Below are positions 54,685 through 62,855 of a stretch of 64,000 nt of DNA, piece by piece. Position 1 is the first letter of the stretch, and every line of letters starts with the position of its first letter. Under the pieces are notes generated by a model that was given only the letters and a program-made list of their open reading frames with translations, had not been told where the DNA came from and did not search any database. The stretch is from Flavobacteriaceae bacterium Ga0077528 (GTDB lineage: Bacteria; Bacteroidota; Bacteroidia; Flavobacteriales; Flavobacteriaceae), in assembly GCA_001464475.1 (NCBI GenBank), contig LNDX01000001.1, forward strand, positions 248,001-312,000. Direction: 5' to 3'. The position numbers and the translations under genes are program-made.

Positions 54685-55308
54685 ATGAAACAAAAACTGA
54701 ACTTAGAAACTTGGAATCGTAAAGAACATTTTCTGTTTTTCAAACAAATGGAAGAACCTTTTTTTGGTGTTACAATTACAATTGATTGCACCAAAGCTTA
54801 TGATAAAGCAAAAGAACTTGGTATTTCGTTTTTTACTTATTATTTGCATAAAACACTGACAGCGGTTAATCAATGTGAACCTTTTCGTTACAGAATAATT
54901 GACAATGAAGTTTATATTTTTGATAGAATTGATGTTTCTTCAACTATCTTAAGAGAAGACAAAACGTTTGGATTTTCACAAATAGAATATTCTGAAAATT
55001 TAAACCAATTTACAGAAAATACTAAAATTGAAATCGCAAGAATTGAAACTACAACCGGACTTTTCACTAGAGAATATTCCGAAAATCTAATTCATTTTTC
55101 GGCTTTACCTTGGATAAATTTCACTTCCTTTTCTCATGCGAGAAGTTTCACTTGGCCCGACAGTTGTCCGAAAATATCTTTTGGGAAAATGATAGACGAA
55201 AATGGTAAGAAAACAATGTCAATGTCCATTCACGTGCATCACGGATTGATGGATGGATATCATGTTGGAGCATTTATTGAAGTCATTCAAAATGAATTAA
55301 ATTGCTGA
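54685..55308 (+). CDS. Chloramphenicol-acetyltransferase-like acyltransferase (CatA family)
   Basis: 207 residues, trimeric CAT fold. Active site H185-H186-G-L-M-D190-G, the HHxxxDG motif. ISFFTYYLHKTLTAVNQ and EPFRYRI are family segments. Residues that form the chloramphenicol pocket cannot be judged by eye, so natural substrate and antibiotic resistance are open. It belongs to the metG transcript and its stop overlaps the start of the HDAC gene, so the two products may act together in acylation and deacylation (inference). Confidence 0.85.
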   Translation: MKQKLNLETWNRKEHFLFFKQMEEPFFGVTITIDCTKAYDKAKELGISFFTYYLHKTLTAVNQCEPFRYRIIDNEVYIFDRIDVSSTILREDKTFGFSQIEYSENLNQFTENTKIEIARIETTTGLFTREYSENLIHFSALPWINFTSFSHARSFTWPDSCPKISFGKMIDENGKKTMSMSIHVHHGLMDGYHVGAFIEVIQNELNC

Positions 55309-56207
55309 TGTTTCCAATTGCGTTTCATCCCATATTCAAACATCCTTTACCACAAGGTCATCGTTTTCCGATGGAAAAATATGATCTTCTACCTCAACAA
55401 CTTTTACACGAAGCAACCGGCTCACCTGAAGATTTTTTTGAACCTGAAATTTGTGATCTAGAGCACGTTTTAAAAGTTCATACCTTTGATTATGTAAATG
55501 ATTTATTAAACCTAACTCTAGACCAAAGAGTTGCAAGAAAAATAGGATTTCCACTTTCTAAAGAATTAATTGAAAGAGAATTAAGAATTGCTAACGGAAC
55601 TATTATCGGTTGTGAAAAAGCATTTGAAAAAAAAGTTGCATTTAACATTGCCGGAGGAACTCATCACGCTTTTAGCAATCGTGGCGAGGCTTTTTGTTTG
55701 CTAAACGATCAAGCGATTGCTGCACAATACCTTCTAACAAATAAATTAGCTAAAAAAATATTAATCATAGATTTGGATGTCCATCAAGGAAATGGAACAG
55801 CAGAAATTTTTTCAAAAAACGACTCAGTATTCACATTTTCAGCGCATGGCAAGACAAATTATCCATTTAAAAAAGAACTATCAGACCTTGATATAGCTTT
55901 TGAAGATGGAACCAATGATACTATGTACTTAGAAGTAATTGAAAAAACAATTCCTGAATTGATTGAAAAAGTAAAACCCAACTTTATATTTTATCTATCA
56001 GGTGTTGATATTCTTGCAACTGATAAATTAGGAAAATTAAGTTGTACTCTAAATGGCTGCAAAAGAAGAGACGAAATTGTATTTAGTAATTGCGAAAAAT
56101 ATCAAATACCTGTACAAGTAAGTATGGGTGGAGGTTATTCGCCTGAAGTCAAAACAATAATTGATGCACACGCCAATACCTATCGCGTTGCTAATACTAT
56201 TTTCTAA
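55308..56207 (+). CDS. Histone-deacetylase-family amidohydrolase
   Basis: 299 residues from the ATG at 55308, which overlaps the CAT-like stop in a TGATG arrangement; the longer frame starts with TTG-CTG. Motifs of class II/IV HDAC: GGTHHAFSNRGEAFCLLND with the catalytic His pair, DLDVHQGNGTAEIF with zinc ligands D and H, and LSGVDILATDKLGKL with the third zinc Asp. Bacterial members hydrolyse acetylated polyamines, acetoin-like compounds or peptides; the substrate is not clear here. The coupled CAT-like gene could supply the acyl compound. Confidence 0.9.
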   Translation: MFPIAFHPIFKHPLPQGHRFPMEKYDLLPQQLLHEATGSPEDFFEPEICDLEHVLKVHTFDYVNDLLNLTLDQRVARKIGFPLSKELIERELRIANGTIIGCEKAFEKKVAFNIAGGTHHAFSNRGEAFCLLNDQAIAAQYLLTNKLAKKILIIDLDVHQGNGTAEIFSKNDSVFTFSAHGKTNYPFKKELSDLDIAFEDGTNDTMYLEVIEKTIPELIEKVKPNFIFYLSGVDILATDKLGKLSCTLNGCKRRDEIVFSNCEKYQIPVQVSMGGGYSPEVKTIIDAHANTYRVANTIF

Positions 56208-56677
56208 AAAAAGTAAGTCCAATTAGCACCATCACTTACAACAATAACAGTTTTAAGTAATGCATTTGGAGGCATATTAAGCGGAGAAGCTGTCAGTGTA
56301 CTTGAATCTTTCGAGAAAAAATTACCTCCAAAAGTATATATCTGAGCGGTAACAGAGTTTGAAATGTTTCTAAGTATGTATATTCTTCCGGGAACATTAA
56401 CAGCATTTGGTAAAATAAATTCTTGATTACCCGATGTAGGTGTCAATGAAATATAAACTCCATCATTAATTGGTGTAGCACTTCCTGATGGCCCTCCATT
56501 AAACACAGCAGAACCAGCAACATTAGAATTGATAATTCCTATTTCTTTAATGGTCAAATTTCCATTAATATCCAATGTACTCATTGGAGTTGATGTATTA
56601 ATTCCAACTTGAGAAAATCCGCTTTGAAAAAAGCAGCCAAACACCATTAAAAAAAGGATTTGTTTAAAGTGGAACAT
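56204..56677 (-). CDS. Exported hypothetical protein (surface-structure N-terminus)
   Basis: 157 residues. Signal peptide to GFSQ, then 'VGINTSTPMSTLDINGNL', the typical start of Bacteroidota proteins with a T9SS-related beta-strand domain (seen in tail-fibre-like and adhesin-like exoproteins). The rest is a beta-rich domain with 'GNQEFILPNAVNVPGRIYILRNI'. Convergent with the HDAC gene, with the two stop codons sharing CTAA. Upstream at 56753-56766 lies a perfect 14-bp palindrome. Confidence 0.7.
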   Translation of the reverse strand: MFHFKQILFLMVFGCFFQSGFSQVGINTSTPMSTLDINGNLTIKEIGIINSNVAGSAVFNGGPSGSATPINDGVYISLTPTSGNQEFILPNAVNVPGRIYILRNISNSVTAQIYTFGGNFFSKDSSTLTASPLNMPPNALLKTVIVVSDGANWTYFF

Positions 56678-56752
56678 CTTTTAAAGTTAATTGTTTATTG
56701 TATTCTAAATAAAGATATTAAAAAAATCAATAGTTGTTAATTTAATCTTTCC

Positions 56753-56766
56753 CGAAAACGTTTTCG
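56753..56766. promoter_or_regulatory. LacI-type operator-like palindrome
   Basis: CGAAAACGTTTTCG, a perfect 14-bp palindrome with the central CG typical of LacI/GalR-family operators. It lies 76 bp upstream of the start of the 157-residue exported protein. No LacI-family regulator gene is in the window. Confidence 0.4.
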
Positions 56767-56810
56767 TGTTAAAAACTTCTTTGTTTTCGTAGCATTGCTT
56801 CTACATAAAT

Positions 56811-56846
56811 AAAAAAAAGCGACAGAATTTTACTTCCGTCGCTTTG
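56811..56846 (-). terminator. Terminator of the HRDC-ssb transcript
   Basis: Stem AAAGCGACaGAA with TTCcGTCGCTTT. A run of T follows on the minus strand, just after the HRDC gene stop. Confidence 0.85.
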
Positions 56847-56868
56847 TTTAAAGTTCAATTAATTTTTC

Positions 56869-57297
56869 TTAAAAAGCATTCAATACCGATAAGATATCAT
56901 CTCCATAATTTAAGGTTCTCGATTCTCCAAAACCTTTTACTGTTTTAAGCTCGTCTAAATTTTGTGGTTTCGATTTTACAATAGAAATCAAATGTGAATT
57001 ATGACAAATTCTAAAAGACGACCAACCTAATTTTTGAGCTAAATCATTTCGCCATTGTTTCAAGGCAGTGAAGATTTCGTTCTCTTGTTCATTAAGTTCT
57101 ATAACTTCTGTAGGTTTTGAATCACTTTTTTTCAATTCATAGAAAACTACTGCTGACCAAAAATCTGTTGTTCCTGTGGTTACAAAATTGGTGGAAGTAA
57201 GCTTTACCTCTACCGAATCTAGAAACGTATTCATGCGTGTTTGATCATTCTGGCAATTTTCTTTATCTAAACGAATATTAAATACTTTGATGTTCAT
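56869..57297 (-). CDS. HRDC-domain protein
   Basis: 142 residues. The C-terminal half (about 70-142, 'ENEIFTALKQWRNDLAQKLG' then 'ISIVKSKPQNLDELKTVKGFGESR') is an HRDC domain, the nucleic-acid-binding helical bundle found in RecQ helicases and RNase D. The N-terminal 65 residues form a separate small domain, found in similar Bacteroidota proteins. No helicase domain is attached. It lies 22 bp after the second ssb gene in the same direction, so it is likely part of a single-strand DNA handling cluster. Confidence 0.88.
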   Translation of the reverse strand: MNIKVFNIRLDKENCQNDQTRMNTFLDSVEVKLTSTNFVTTGTTDFWSAVVFYELKKSDSKPTEVIELNEQENEIFTALKQWRNDLAQKLGWSSFRICHNSHLISIVKSKPQNLDELKTVKGFGESRTLNYGDDILSVLNAF

Positions 57298-57319
57298 CGT
57301 GACACTTTTTTACGTTAGA

Positions 57320-57652
57320 CTATTTACCTAAAAGCAATAACTCGTTGGCAACAATTTCGGTGATATAACGCTTGTTTCCTTCTTTGTCGTCATAACTTCT
57401 GTGCGTTAGTTTTCCTTCGATAGCGATTTCTTTACCTTTGATAACATATTTCTCAATAATGTCAGCTACTTTTCCCCAAGCGGTAATTCTATGCCATTCG
57501 GTATTCTCAACTTTTTCACCTTTATTGTTAGTGTAACTCTCATTAGTAGCAATAGTAATATTAGCTACTTTCTTTCCTCCATCAAACGTTTTGATTTCTG
57601 GTTCTTGTCCTACGTGTCCGATTAATTGTACTTTGTTTTTAATTGCATTCAT
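57320..57652 (-). CDS. ssb: Single-stranded DNA-binding protein, short form (paralogue 1)
   Basis: 110 residues, an OB fold only. N-terminal NKVQLIGHVGQEPEIKTFDGGKKVANITIATN, then WHRITAWGK and EGKLTHRSYDD(KEGNKRYITEIV). The acidic C-terminal tail (DDDIPF) that recruits partner proteins in canonical SSB is absent. About 80% identical by eye to the neighbouring SSB. Confidence 0.93.
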   Translation of the reverse strand: MNAIKNKVQLIGHVGQEPEIKTFDGGKKVANITIATNESYTNNKGEKVENTEWHRITAWGKVADIIEKYVIKGKEIAIEGKLTHRSYDDKEGNKRYITEIVANELLLLGK

Positions 57653-57713
57653 GGCGTGTAAATTTTTAAAAGTTTTTGTTATTTGAAAATTATTTTGGAT
57701 TTGAAATTGTAAA

Positions 57714-58037
57714 TTATTTGCTCATTAAAACAAGCTCGTTTACCATTACTTCTGTGATGTAGCGCTTGTTTCCGTCTTTATCGTCATAACTTCTGTGGGT
57801 AAGCTTTCCTTCAATGGCGATTTCTTTTCCTTTAGTGACATACTTTTCGATAATGTCGGCTGTTTTTCCCCAAGCGCTTACTCTGTGCCATTCGGTGTTT
57901 TCAACTTTATCACCGTTTTCTTTGTAATAAACTTCATTAGTAGCGATGGTAAGATTGGCTACTTTTTTTCCTCCTTCAAATGTTTTGATTTCTGGTTCTT
58001 GACCTACATGTCCGATTAATTGTACTTTGTTTCTCAT
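57714..58037 (-). CDS. ssb: Single-stranded DNA-binding protein, short form (paralogue 2)
   Basis: 107 residues. Same OB fold with KVQLIGHVGQEPEIKTFEGG and WHRVSAWGKTADIIEKYV, also lacking the acidic tail. It precedes paralogue 1 by 61 bp in the same operon. The two genes are a recent tandem duplication. The upstream region 58038-58230 holds no obvious gene and includes TTGTAAA repeats. Confidence 0.93.
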   Translation of the reverse strand: MRNKVQLIGHVGQEPEIKTFEGGKKVANLTIATNEVYYKENGDKVENTEWHRVSAWGKTADIIEKYVTKGKEIAIEGKLTHRSYDDKDGNKRYITEVMVNELVLMSK

Positions 58038-58190
58038 GGCGTGTAAAAATTTAAATTGTTATTATTTATGTTATTTGTTGTCTTATTTGAAATTGCTATT
58101 GAAATTGATTTTTGCAATTGTTGTTTCATTTCGACGATGCAAAGTTGTGGCGGCTTGCAAACTTTATTCGGTTGATTACCATTTAAAATC

Positions 58191-58221
58191 GGTTGTAAAT
58201 ATTTGTAAACGTTTGTAAACG
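58191..58221. promoter_or_regulatory. Triple TTGTAAA direct repeat
   Basis: TTGTAAAT, TTGTAAAC and TTGTAAAC with about 10-bp spacing between the ssb operon and a divergent gene. The third copy includes the -33 TTG of the plus-strand promoter. One face of the helix would carry all three. Confidence 0.5.
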
Positions 58222-58241
58222 GAAAATTTTTATTATATTTG
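58213..58241 (+). promoter_or_regulatory. Promoter of the 286-residue exported protein
   Basis: TTG 58213-58215, an 18-bp spacer and TATATTTG 58234-58241. Near-perfect consensus. Confidence 0.75.
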
Positions 58242-58279
58242 ACTGATTTTTAAAGAATTGACAATTCATATTATATCAA

Positions 58280-59140
58280 ATGAAAAAAGTATATTTTATT
58301 TTATTTATTAATCTTTTTATAGGGAATTCAATTTTATTATCTCAAAATCTTACACAAATTGTGAAGAAAATAAGTGATATAAATGAATTGCAATACAATG
58401 AAAAACAATCCGGAGAAATATATGAAAATTGGGCAAACTTTGAAAAATTAAAAAAAATAGCAAATACAGATAAGTTTATTGAATTAATCGAAAATAAAAA
58501 TCCTGTAGTTAAAGCATATGCTTCATTTGGATTAGTTGATAATAACTATTCTAATATTCCATCAATTTATAGAAAATTTATAGAAAATGACTCAATTGTA
58601 GAAACTGCCGATGGAAGTTGTACAGCAGTTTCTGAAAGAATTTCTCATGAACTATATTTTTACTATTTAAGAAAATTAAAGGAAGAAGAAATATGCTGTG
58701 ACAAAGTTATGTTTCAATTGGATAGCTTGACTTTATACAATAAAAATTTAGAGAATTTTAATCAATATGATGGAAATGGATTTATTCTTCGTAAAATATT
58801 AACTAATCGTGTCTTTCCTAACTCATATAACAAAAGAATTGCTTTCTTAGCCTTTGAAAAAAATAATGATTATGCTATTGATTATTTATCAAATTGGCAC
58901 AAAGCTGAATTCAAAAAAGAATTAATTGAAGTATTCCTCAAAAAATTTAAAAAACTGGATTATGAATCAAATGAATTTTTTGATTTTTTCGAAATTACAG
59001 AACAATTGCCAAAGTTTTCTAATAAAGATATAAATAATGAAATTGTTGAAATATTAAAAAAGAATGAAAATTGGGTTAAAGACAAAAGACAATTTATAAA
59101 TTTATTTAATAAATATGGTATTTATGATTTTGGATTTTAA
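58280..59140 (+). CDS. Exported hypothetical protein, HEAT-like helical repeats
   Basis: 286 residues. Signal peptide MKKVYFILFINLFIGNSILLSQ. The rest is helical with paired helices ('NKNPVVKAYASFGLVDNN', 'RIAFLAFEKNNDYAIDYLSNWHKAEF'), as in HEAT repeats found in many Flavobacteriaceae unknown proteins. Cys pair E-I-C-C-D near residue 140. AT-rich. No family identified. Confidence 0.7.
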   Translation: MKKVYFILFINLFIGNSILLSQNLTQIVKKISDINELQYNEKQSGEIYENWANFEKLKKIANTDKFIELIENKNPVVKAYASFGLVDNNYSNIPSIYRKFIENDSIVETADGSCTAVSERISHELYFYYLRKLKEEEICCDKVMFQLDSLTLYNKNLENFNQYDGNGFILRKILTNRVFPNSYNKRIAFLAFEKNNDYAIDYLSNWHKAEFKKELIEVFLKKFKKLDYESNEFFDFFEITEQLPKFSNKDINNEIVEILKKNENWVKDKRQFINLFNKYGIYDFGF

Positions 59141-59154
59141 AAACATTTAAAACT

Positions 59155-59505
59155 ATGAGTAAAAACTGTTTAGAATGTAACGAAAAAATTGTTGGTCGTG
59201 AGGACAAAAAGTTCTGTAGCGATGGTTGTCGAAATGCGTACAACAACAAAATTAACAAAGACAGCAACAATTATATGCGCAATGTAAACAACAAATTGCG
59301 TAAAAATTACCGCATCTTAAGTGAAGCTAACACGGAAGGAAAATCAAAAATTACAAAGACCAAATTATTGAGCAAAGGATTTGACTTTGATTATTTTACC
59401 AATATTTTGAACACTAATACAGGAAACACGTATTACTTTGTGTACGATCAAGGCTATCGTTTCTTGGAAAATGATTTTTATATGTTGGTGAAGAAAGAAT
59501 ATTAA
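59155..59505 (+). CDS. Zinc-ribbon protein of unknown function
   Basis: 116 residues. The N-terminus has C-L-E-C and, 15 residues later, C-S-D-G-C (consensus CxxC...CxxxC), a zinc ribbon as in FCS/DUF2116-type domains. The remainder is basic and ends with a small beta-rich domain. Possibly binds nucleic acid or ribosomal parts. 14 bp after the preceding gene. Confidence 0.75.
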   Translation: MSKNCLECNEKIVGREDKKFCSDGCRNAYNNKINKDSNNYMRNVNNKLRKNYRILSEANTEGKSKITKTKLLSKGFDFDYFTNILNTNTGNTYYFVYDQGYRFLENDFYMLVKKEY

Positions 59506-59549
59506 AAGTTTCGGGTTAAAAAAAGATATTAAAAACAAGTTCAGTATAA

Positions 59550-61931
59550 ATGAAAAAAAACTACTCTTCTCTATATATAATGTTGGTGCTTGTGGCGCTA
59601 TTGTTTGGCATTTTTTATTTTATGATGCCTCAAAGTTATGACACAACCGAAGCACCACTTTCGGAATTTTCGACCAAACGTGCTTTGGTGAAAGTGAAAG
59701 AGATGACTACAAAACCTCATTACGTAGGTTCACAAAATCACGAAGTTGTTGCTCAATATTTGCTCAAAGAATTACAAAATTTAGGTTTGCAAACGTCGCT
59801 TCAAGAAGGTTTTACGATGACCGAAAAAGGTACTTTGGTAAAATCTAAAAATGTATTGGCAAGAATAAAAGGCACTTCTAATACAAAGGCATTGTTGTTA
59901 CTTTCTCATTATGATTCGGCACCACATTCTTATTCTCATGGTGCAAGTGACGATGCTTCTGGTGTGGCAACAATTCTTGAAAGCGTTCGTGCTTTTTTAC
60001 ATACTAAAACAAAACATAAAAACGACATTATCATCCTGTTTTCTGATGCGGAAGAATTGGGATTGAATGGCGCAGCACTTTTTGTAACGCAACACAAATG
60101 GGCAAAAGAAGTAGGTTTGGTATTAAATTTTGAAGCTCGTGGCAGTGGCGGACCAAGTTATATGCTGATGGAAACCAACGAAGGAAATGCCAAAATGGTA
60201 GATGGTTTTTCTGATGGAAAATTGCACTATCCGGTTTCGAATTCGTTGATGTATAGCATTTATAAAATGTTGCCCAATGATACTGATTTAACTGTTTTTA
60301 GAGAAAGTGGTCAAATTCAAGGATTTAATTTTGCCTTTATTGACGACCATTTTGATTATCATACTTCACAAGATAAATACGAACATTTAGATCCAAAAAC
60401 CTTGGCGCATCAAGGAACGTATTTGGTTCCGTTGCTGAATCATTTCTCTAATACTGATTTGACGAACTTAAATTCCACAAACGATAAAGTTTATTTTTCA
60501 ATTCCGTTTTCGTTTGTGAGTTATCCTTTTGAATGGATTTTGCCGATGTTGATTATTGCTTTCGGACTATTTCTGATATTCATTTTTATAGGATTAGGAA
60601 AACAACTTTTACGTTTAGACGAGATAATTAAAGGATTTGTTCCGTTAATGAAATCATTAGTAATTGGAAGTGGATTTACTTTTTTAGGATGGAAAGCTTT
60701 ACTTGCCATTTATCCACAATACAACGATATTCTCCACGGATTTACTTACAATGGTCACGATTACATTTACGGATTTGTGTGTTTGACGTTAGCGATTTGC
60801 TTTTTATTTTACGGAAAAACGGCTAAAAAATATTTGGAAATGAATCAGATGATTGCTCCATTATTTATTTGGTTACTATTAAATATTGGAATCTTCTTAA
60901 AACTTCAAGGCGCAGGATTTTTAATAATTCCGGTAATTTCTAGCACATTTATGTTGGGTTATTATGTAGTTACTCAAAAAACAAATTCGGTTTTGAATCT
61001 GATTTTGTCTCTTCCAACTTTGGTGATTTTGACGCCGTTTATTCAAATGTTTCCTATTGGTTTGGGATTGAAAATATTGGTAGGAAGTTCGGTTTTAACG
61101 GTTTTGAGTTTTGTTTTATTGCTTCCAATTTTTGGTTCGTTCACACAAAAGAAACTTTGGGCAACTTTATTCTTTTTATTAGCCATTGGTTTGTTTATAA
61201 AAGCACATCAATCGAGTGGTTATGTTTATGGAAAAGCGAAACCTAACAGTTTGGTTTATGTTTTAAATGCAGATTCCAATAAAGCAAATTGGGCAACTTA
61301 CGACACCAATTTAGATGAATGGACTAAAGGTTATTTGGGCGAAAATCCGAAAGATGCCAAATCATTAAACACCAATAAATTGTATAGCAAATATGGTTCA
61401 GAATTTACTTTTATGAGTGATGCACCGCTGAAAAATATTGCAAAACCAACTATTGAATTCTTGAAAGATTCTGTAATTGGAACGAAACGTTATTTGAAAA
61501 TTAAGCTATCGCCAAATAGAAAAGTAAACCGATATGATGTTTTCTCCAATACAAAAATCAACAATCTGAGAGCCAATGGAGTAAAATCGATTGACTTAGA
61601 AAGTAAAATTTCGGGTAAAATAAGCAATAAGATTTTGAGTTATTATGTGGTTGATAATTTACCTTTGGAATTAGAATTTTCGATTTCAAATAGTGACAAA
61701 TTGGATATGAATTTTGTAGAAAGTTCTTTTGATTTGATGACCAATCCAATATTTAGTATGGCGAAAAGACGTGATTGGATGATTCCGACGCCATTTGTTT
61801 TAACGGATGCTGTTGTTGTGAAAGGAAAAGTGAAAGCGAGTCCAATTTTAGAAGACAACCCGAAACCTTTGCCTAAACGTGTTTATCAAAACATTGCAGT
61901 TGATAGTTTGAAACAATCCGCCACAGAATAA
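59550..61931 (+). CDS. Membrane-anchored M28-family metallopeptidase
   Basis: 793 residues. N-terminal transmembrane helix (about 7-27), then the periplasmic M28 aminopeptidase domain (about 40-310). Zinc and catalytic residues sit in LLLLSHYDS (His/Asp), SDDASGVA (Asp), FSDAEELGLNG (Glu pair) and HTSQDKYEHLD (His). The second half (about 325-565) has eight or so membrane helices, and a periplasmic C-terminal domain follows (about 570-793). Likely a membrane peptidase that processes exported peptides; the exact cleavage is unknown. Confidence 0.9.
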   Translation: MKKNYSSLYIMLVLVALLFGIFYFMMPQSYDTTEAPLSEFSTKRALVKVKEMTTKPHYVGSQNHEVVAQYLLKELQNLGLQTSLQEGFTMTEKGTLVKSKNVLARIKGTSNTKALLLLSHYDSAPHSYSHGASDDASGVATILESVRAFLHTKTKHKNDIIILFSDAEELGLNGAALFVTQHKWAKEVGLVLNFEARGSGGPSYMLMETNEGNAKMVDGFSDGKLHYPVSNSLMYSIYKMLPNDTDLTVFRESGQIQGFNFAFIDDHFDYHTSQDKYEHLDPKTLAHQGTYLVPLLNHFSNTDLTNLNSTNDKVYFSIPFSFVSYPFEWILPMLIIAFGLFLIFIFIGLGKQLLRLDEIIKGFVPLMKSLVIGSGFTFLGWKALLAIYPQYNDILHGFTYNGHDYIYGFVCLTLAICFLFYGKTAKKYLEMNQMIAPLFIWLLLNIGIFLKLQGAGFLIIPVISSTFMLGYYVVTQKTNSVLNLILSLPTLVILTPFIQMFPIGLGLKILVGSSVLTVLSFVLLLPIFGSFTQKKLWATLFFLLAIGLFIKAHQSSGYVYGKAKPNSLVYVLNADSNKANWATYDTNLDEWTKGYLGENPKDAKSLNTNKLYSKYGSEFTFMSDAPLKNIAKPTIEFLKDSVIGTKRYLKIKLSPNRKVNRYDVFSNTKINNLRANGVKSIDLESKISGKISNKILSYYVVDNLPLELEFSISNSDKLDMNFVESSFDLMTNPIFSMAKRRDWMIPTPFVLTDAVVVKGKVKASPILEDNPKPLPKRVYQNIAVDSLKQSATE

Positions 61932-61960
61932 CGATTTTATAAAATAATTCAGCAAATTGA

Positions 61961-61984
61961 GATGCTGAAACAAGTTCAGCATAC
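61961..61984. repeat. Start-codon-proximal hairpin repeat
   Basis: ATGCTGAA-ACAAG-TTCAGCAT, 8-bp stem, ending two bases before the ATG of the next gene. A degenerate copy precedes the ATG at 59550 (GATATTAAAAACAAGTTCAGTATAA). Confidence 0.6.
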
Positions 61985-62788
61985 ATGAAACAAATTAGTA
62001 TTTTAGGTTGTGGTTGGCTAGGATTACCATTAGCAAAATCGTTGATTGAAAAAGGGTTTTCAGTGAACGGTTCTACAACTTCTGTAGAGAAAATTGCTGT
62101 TTTAGAAAACGTTGGAATTTCAGCTTTTCAGATTAGTTTATTTGAAGATAAAATTGAAGGAAATCTTGATTTATTTTTATCAAATTCAAATGTTCTAATT
62201 ATAGATATTCCTCCAAAATTGAGAGGAAACTCCTCAGAAAATTTCGTTGCTAAAATCCAAAATATAATTCCATTCATAGAAAAATCATCGGTTGAAAAAG
62301 TGCTTTTTGTGAGTTCGACTTCGGTTTATTCAGATGACAATTCGATAATTACAGAAGAGACAATTCCAAATCCTGATTCTGAAAGCGGAAAGCAATTGCT
62401 CGAAGCGGAACAACTTTTGCAAAGCAATAGCAATTTTCAAACAACAATTGTACGTTTTGGTGGATTAATTGGTGAGGAAAGACATCCAATTAAATTTTTA
62501 GCTGGAAGAAAAAACATCGAAAATCCGGAAGGTCCAATAAACCTAATTCATCAAGTAGATTGTATAGGAATTATTGAAGCGATTTATGAAACCAATTCTT
62601 GGCAAGAAACTTATAATGCTGTAACACCTTATCATCCAATTCGAAAAGAATATTACACTCATAAAGCAATCGAACTTAATTTGCCTTTGCCAGAATTTGA
62701 TGAAAGTAAAATTTCTATTGGGAAAACGATTTTGAGTAAAAAAGTTATCGAAACTTTAAACTATAATTACTCATTTCCAGAACTTTAA
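61985..62788 (+). CDS. YeeZ-like NAD(P)-binding Rossmann protein
   Basis: 267 residues. N-terminal ILGCGWLGLPLAKSLIEKGF is a nucleotide-binding loop (GxGxxG, with one Gly changed to Trp-containing GWLG). 'VLFVSSTSVYSDDN' has the SDR serine/tyrosine region, and 'TTIVRFGGLIGEERHPIKFLAGRKNIENPEGPINLIH' matches YeeZ/epimerase-like proteins. The substrate is unknown. Likely co-transcribed with the M28 gene (53 bp apart), with a hairpin at its start. Confidence 0.8.
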   Translation: MKQISILGCGWLGLPLAKSLIEKGFSVNGSTTSVEKIAVLENVGISAFQISLFEDKIEGNLDLFLSNSNVLIIDIPPKLRGNSSENFVAKIQNIIPFIEKSSVEKVLFVSSTSVYSDDNSIITEETIPNPDSESGKQLLEAEQLLQSNSNFQTTIVRFGGLIGEERHPIKFLAGRKNIENPEGPINLIHQVDCIGIIEAIYETNSWQETYNAVTPYHPIRKEYYTHKAIELNLPLPEFDESKISIGKTILSKKVIETLNYNYSFPEL

Positions 62789-62791
62789 GTT

Positions 62792-62799
62792 TATATTTG
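62792..62799 (+). promoter_or_regulatory. -7 box of the partial S9 peptidase
   Basis: TATATTTG, perfect match, 56 bp before the ATG at 62856. -33 TTG not found. Confidence 0.5.
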
Positions 62800-62855
62800 T
62801 ATAACATTTTTATAAAAAGAACAGACTAAATAATATCATCAATAAACTAAACATC

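Noticed and set aside
54685-55308. Chloramphenicol resistance gene
   Set aside because: Only the CAT fold and HHxxxDG motif are visible. Resistance cannot be concluded, and the operon context suggests another substrate.
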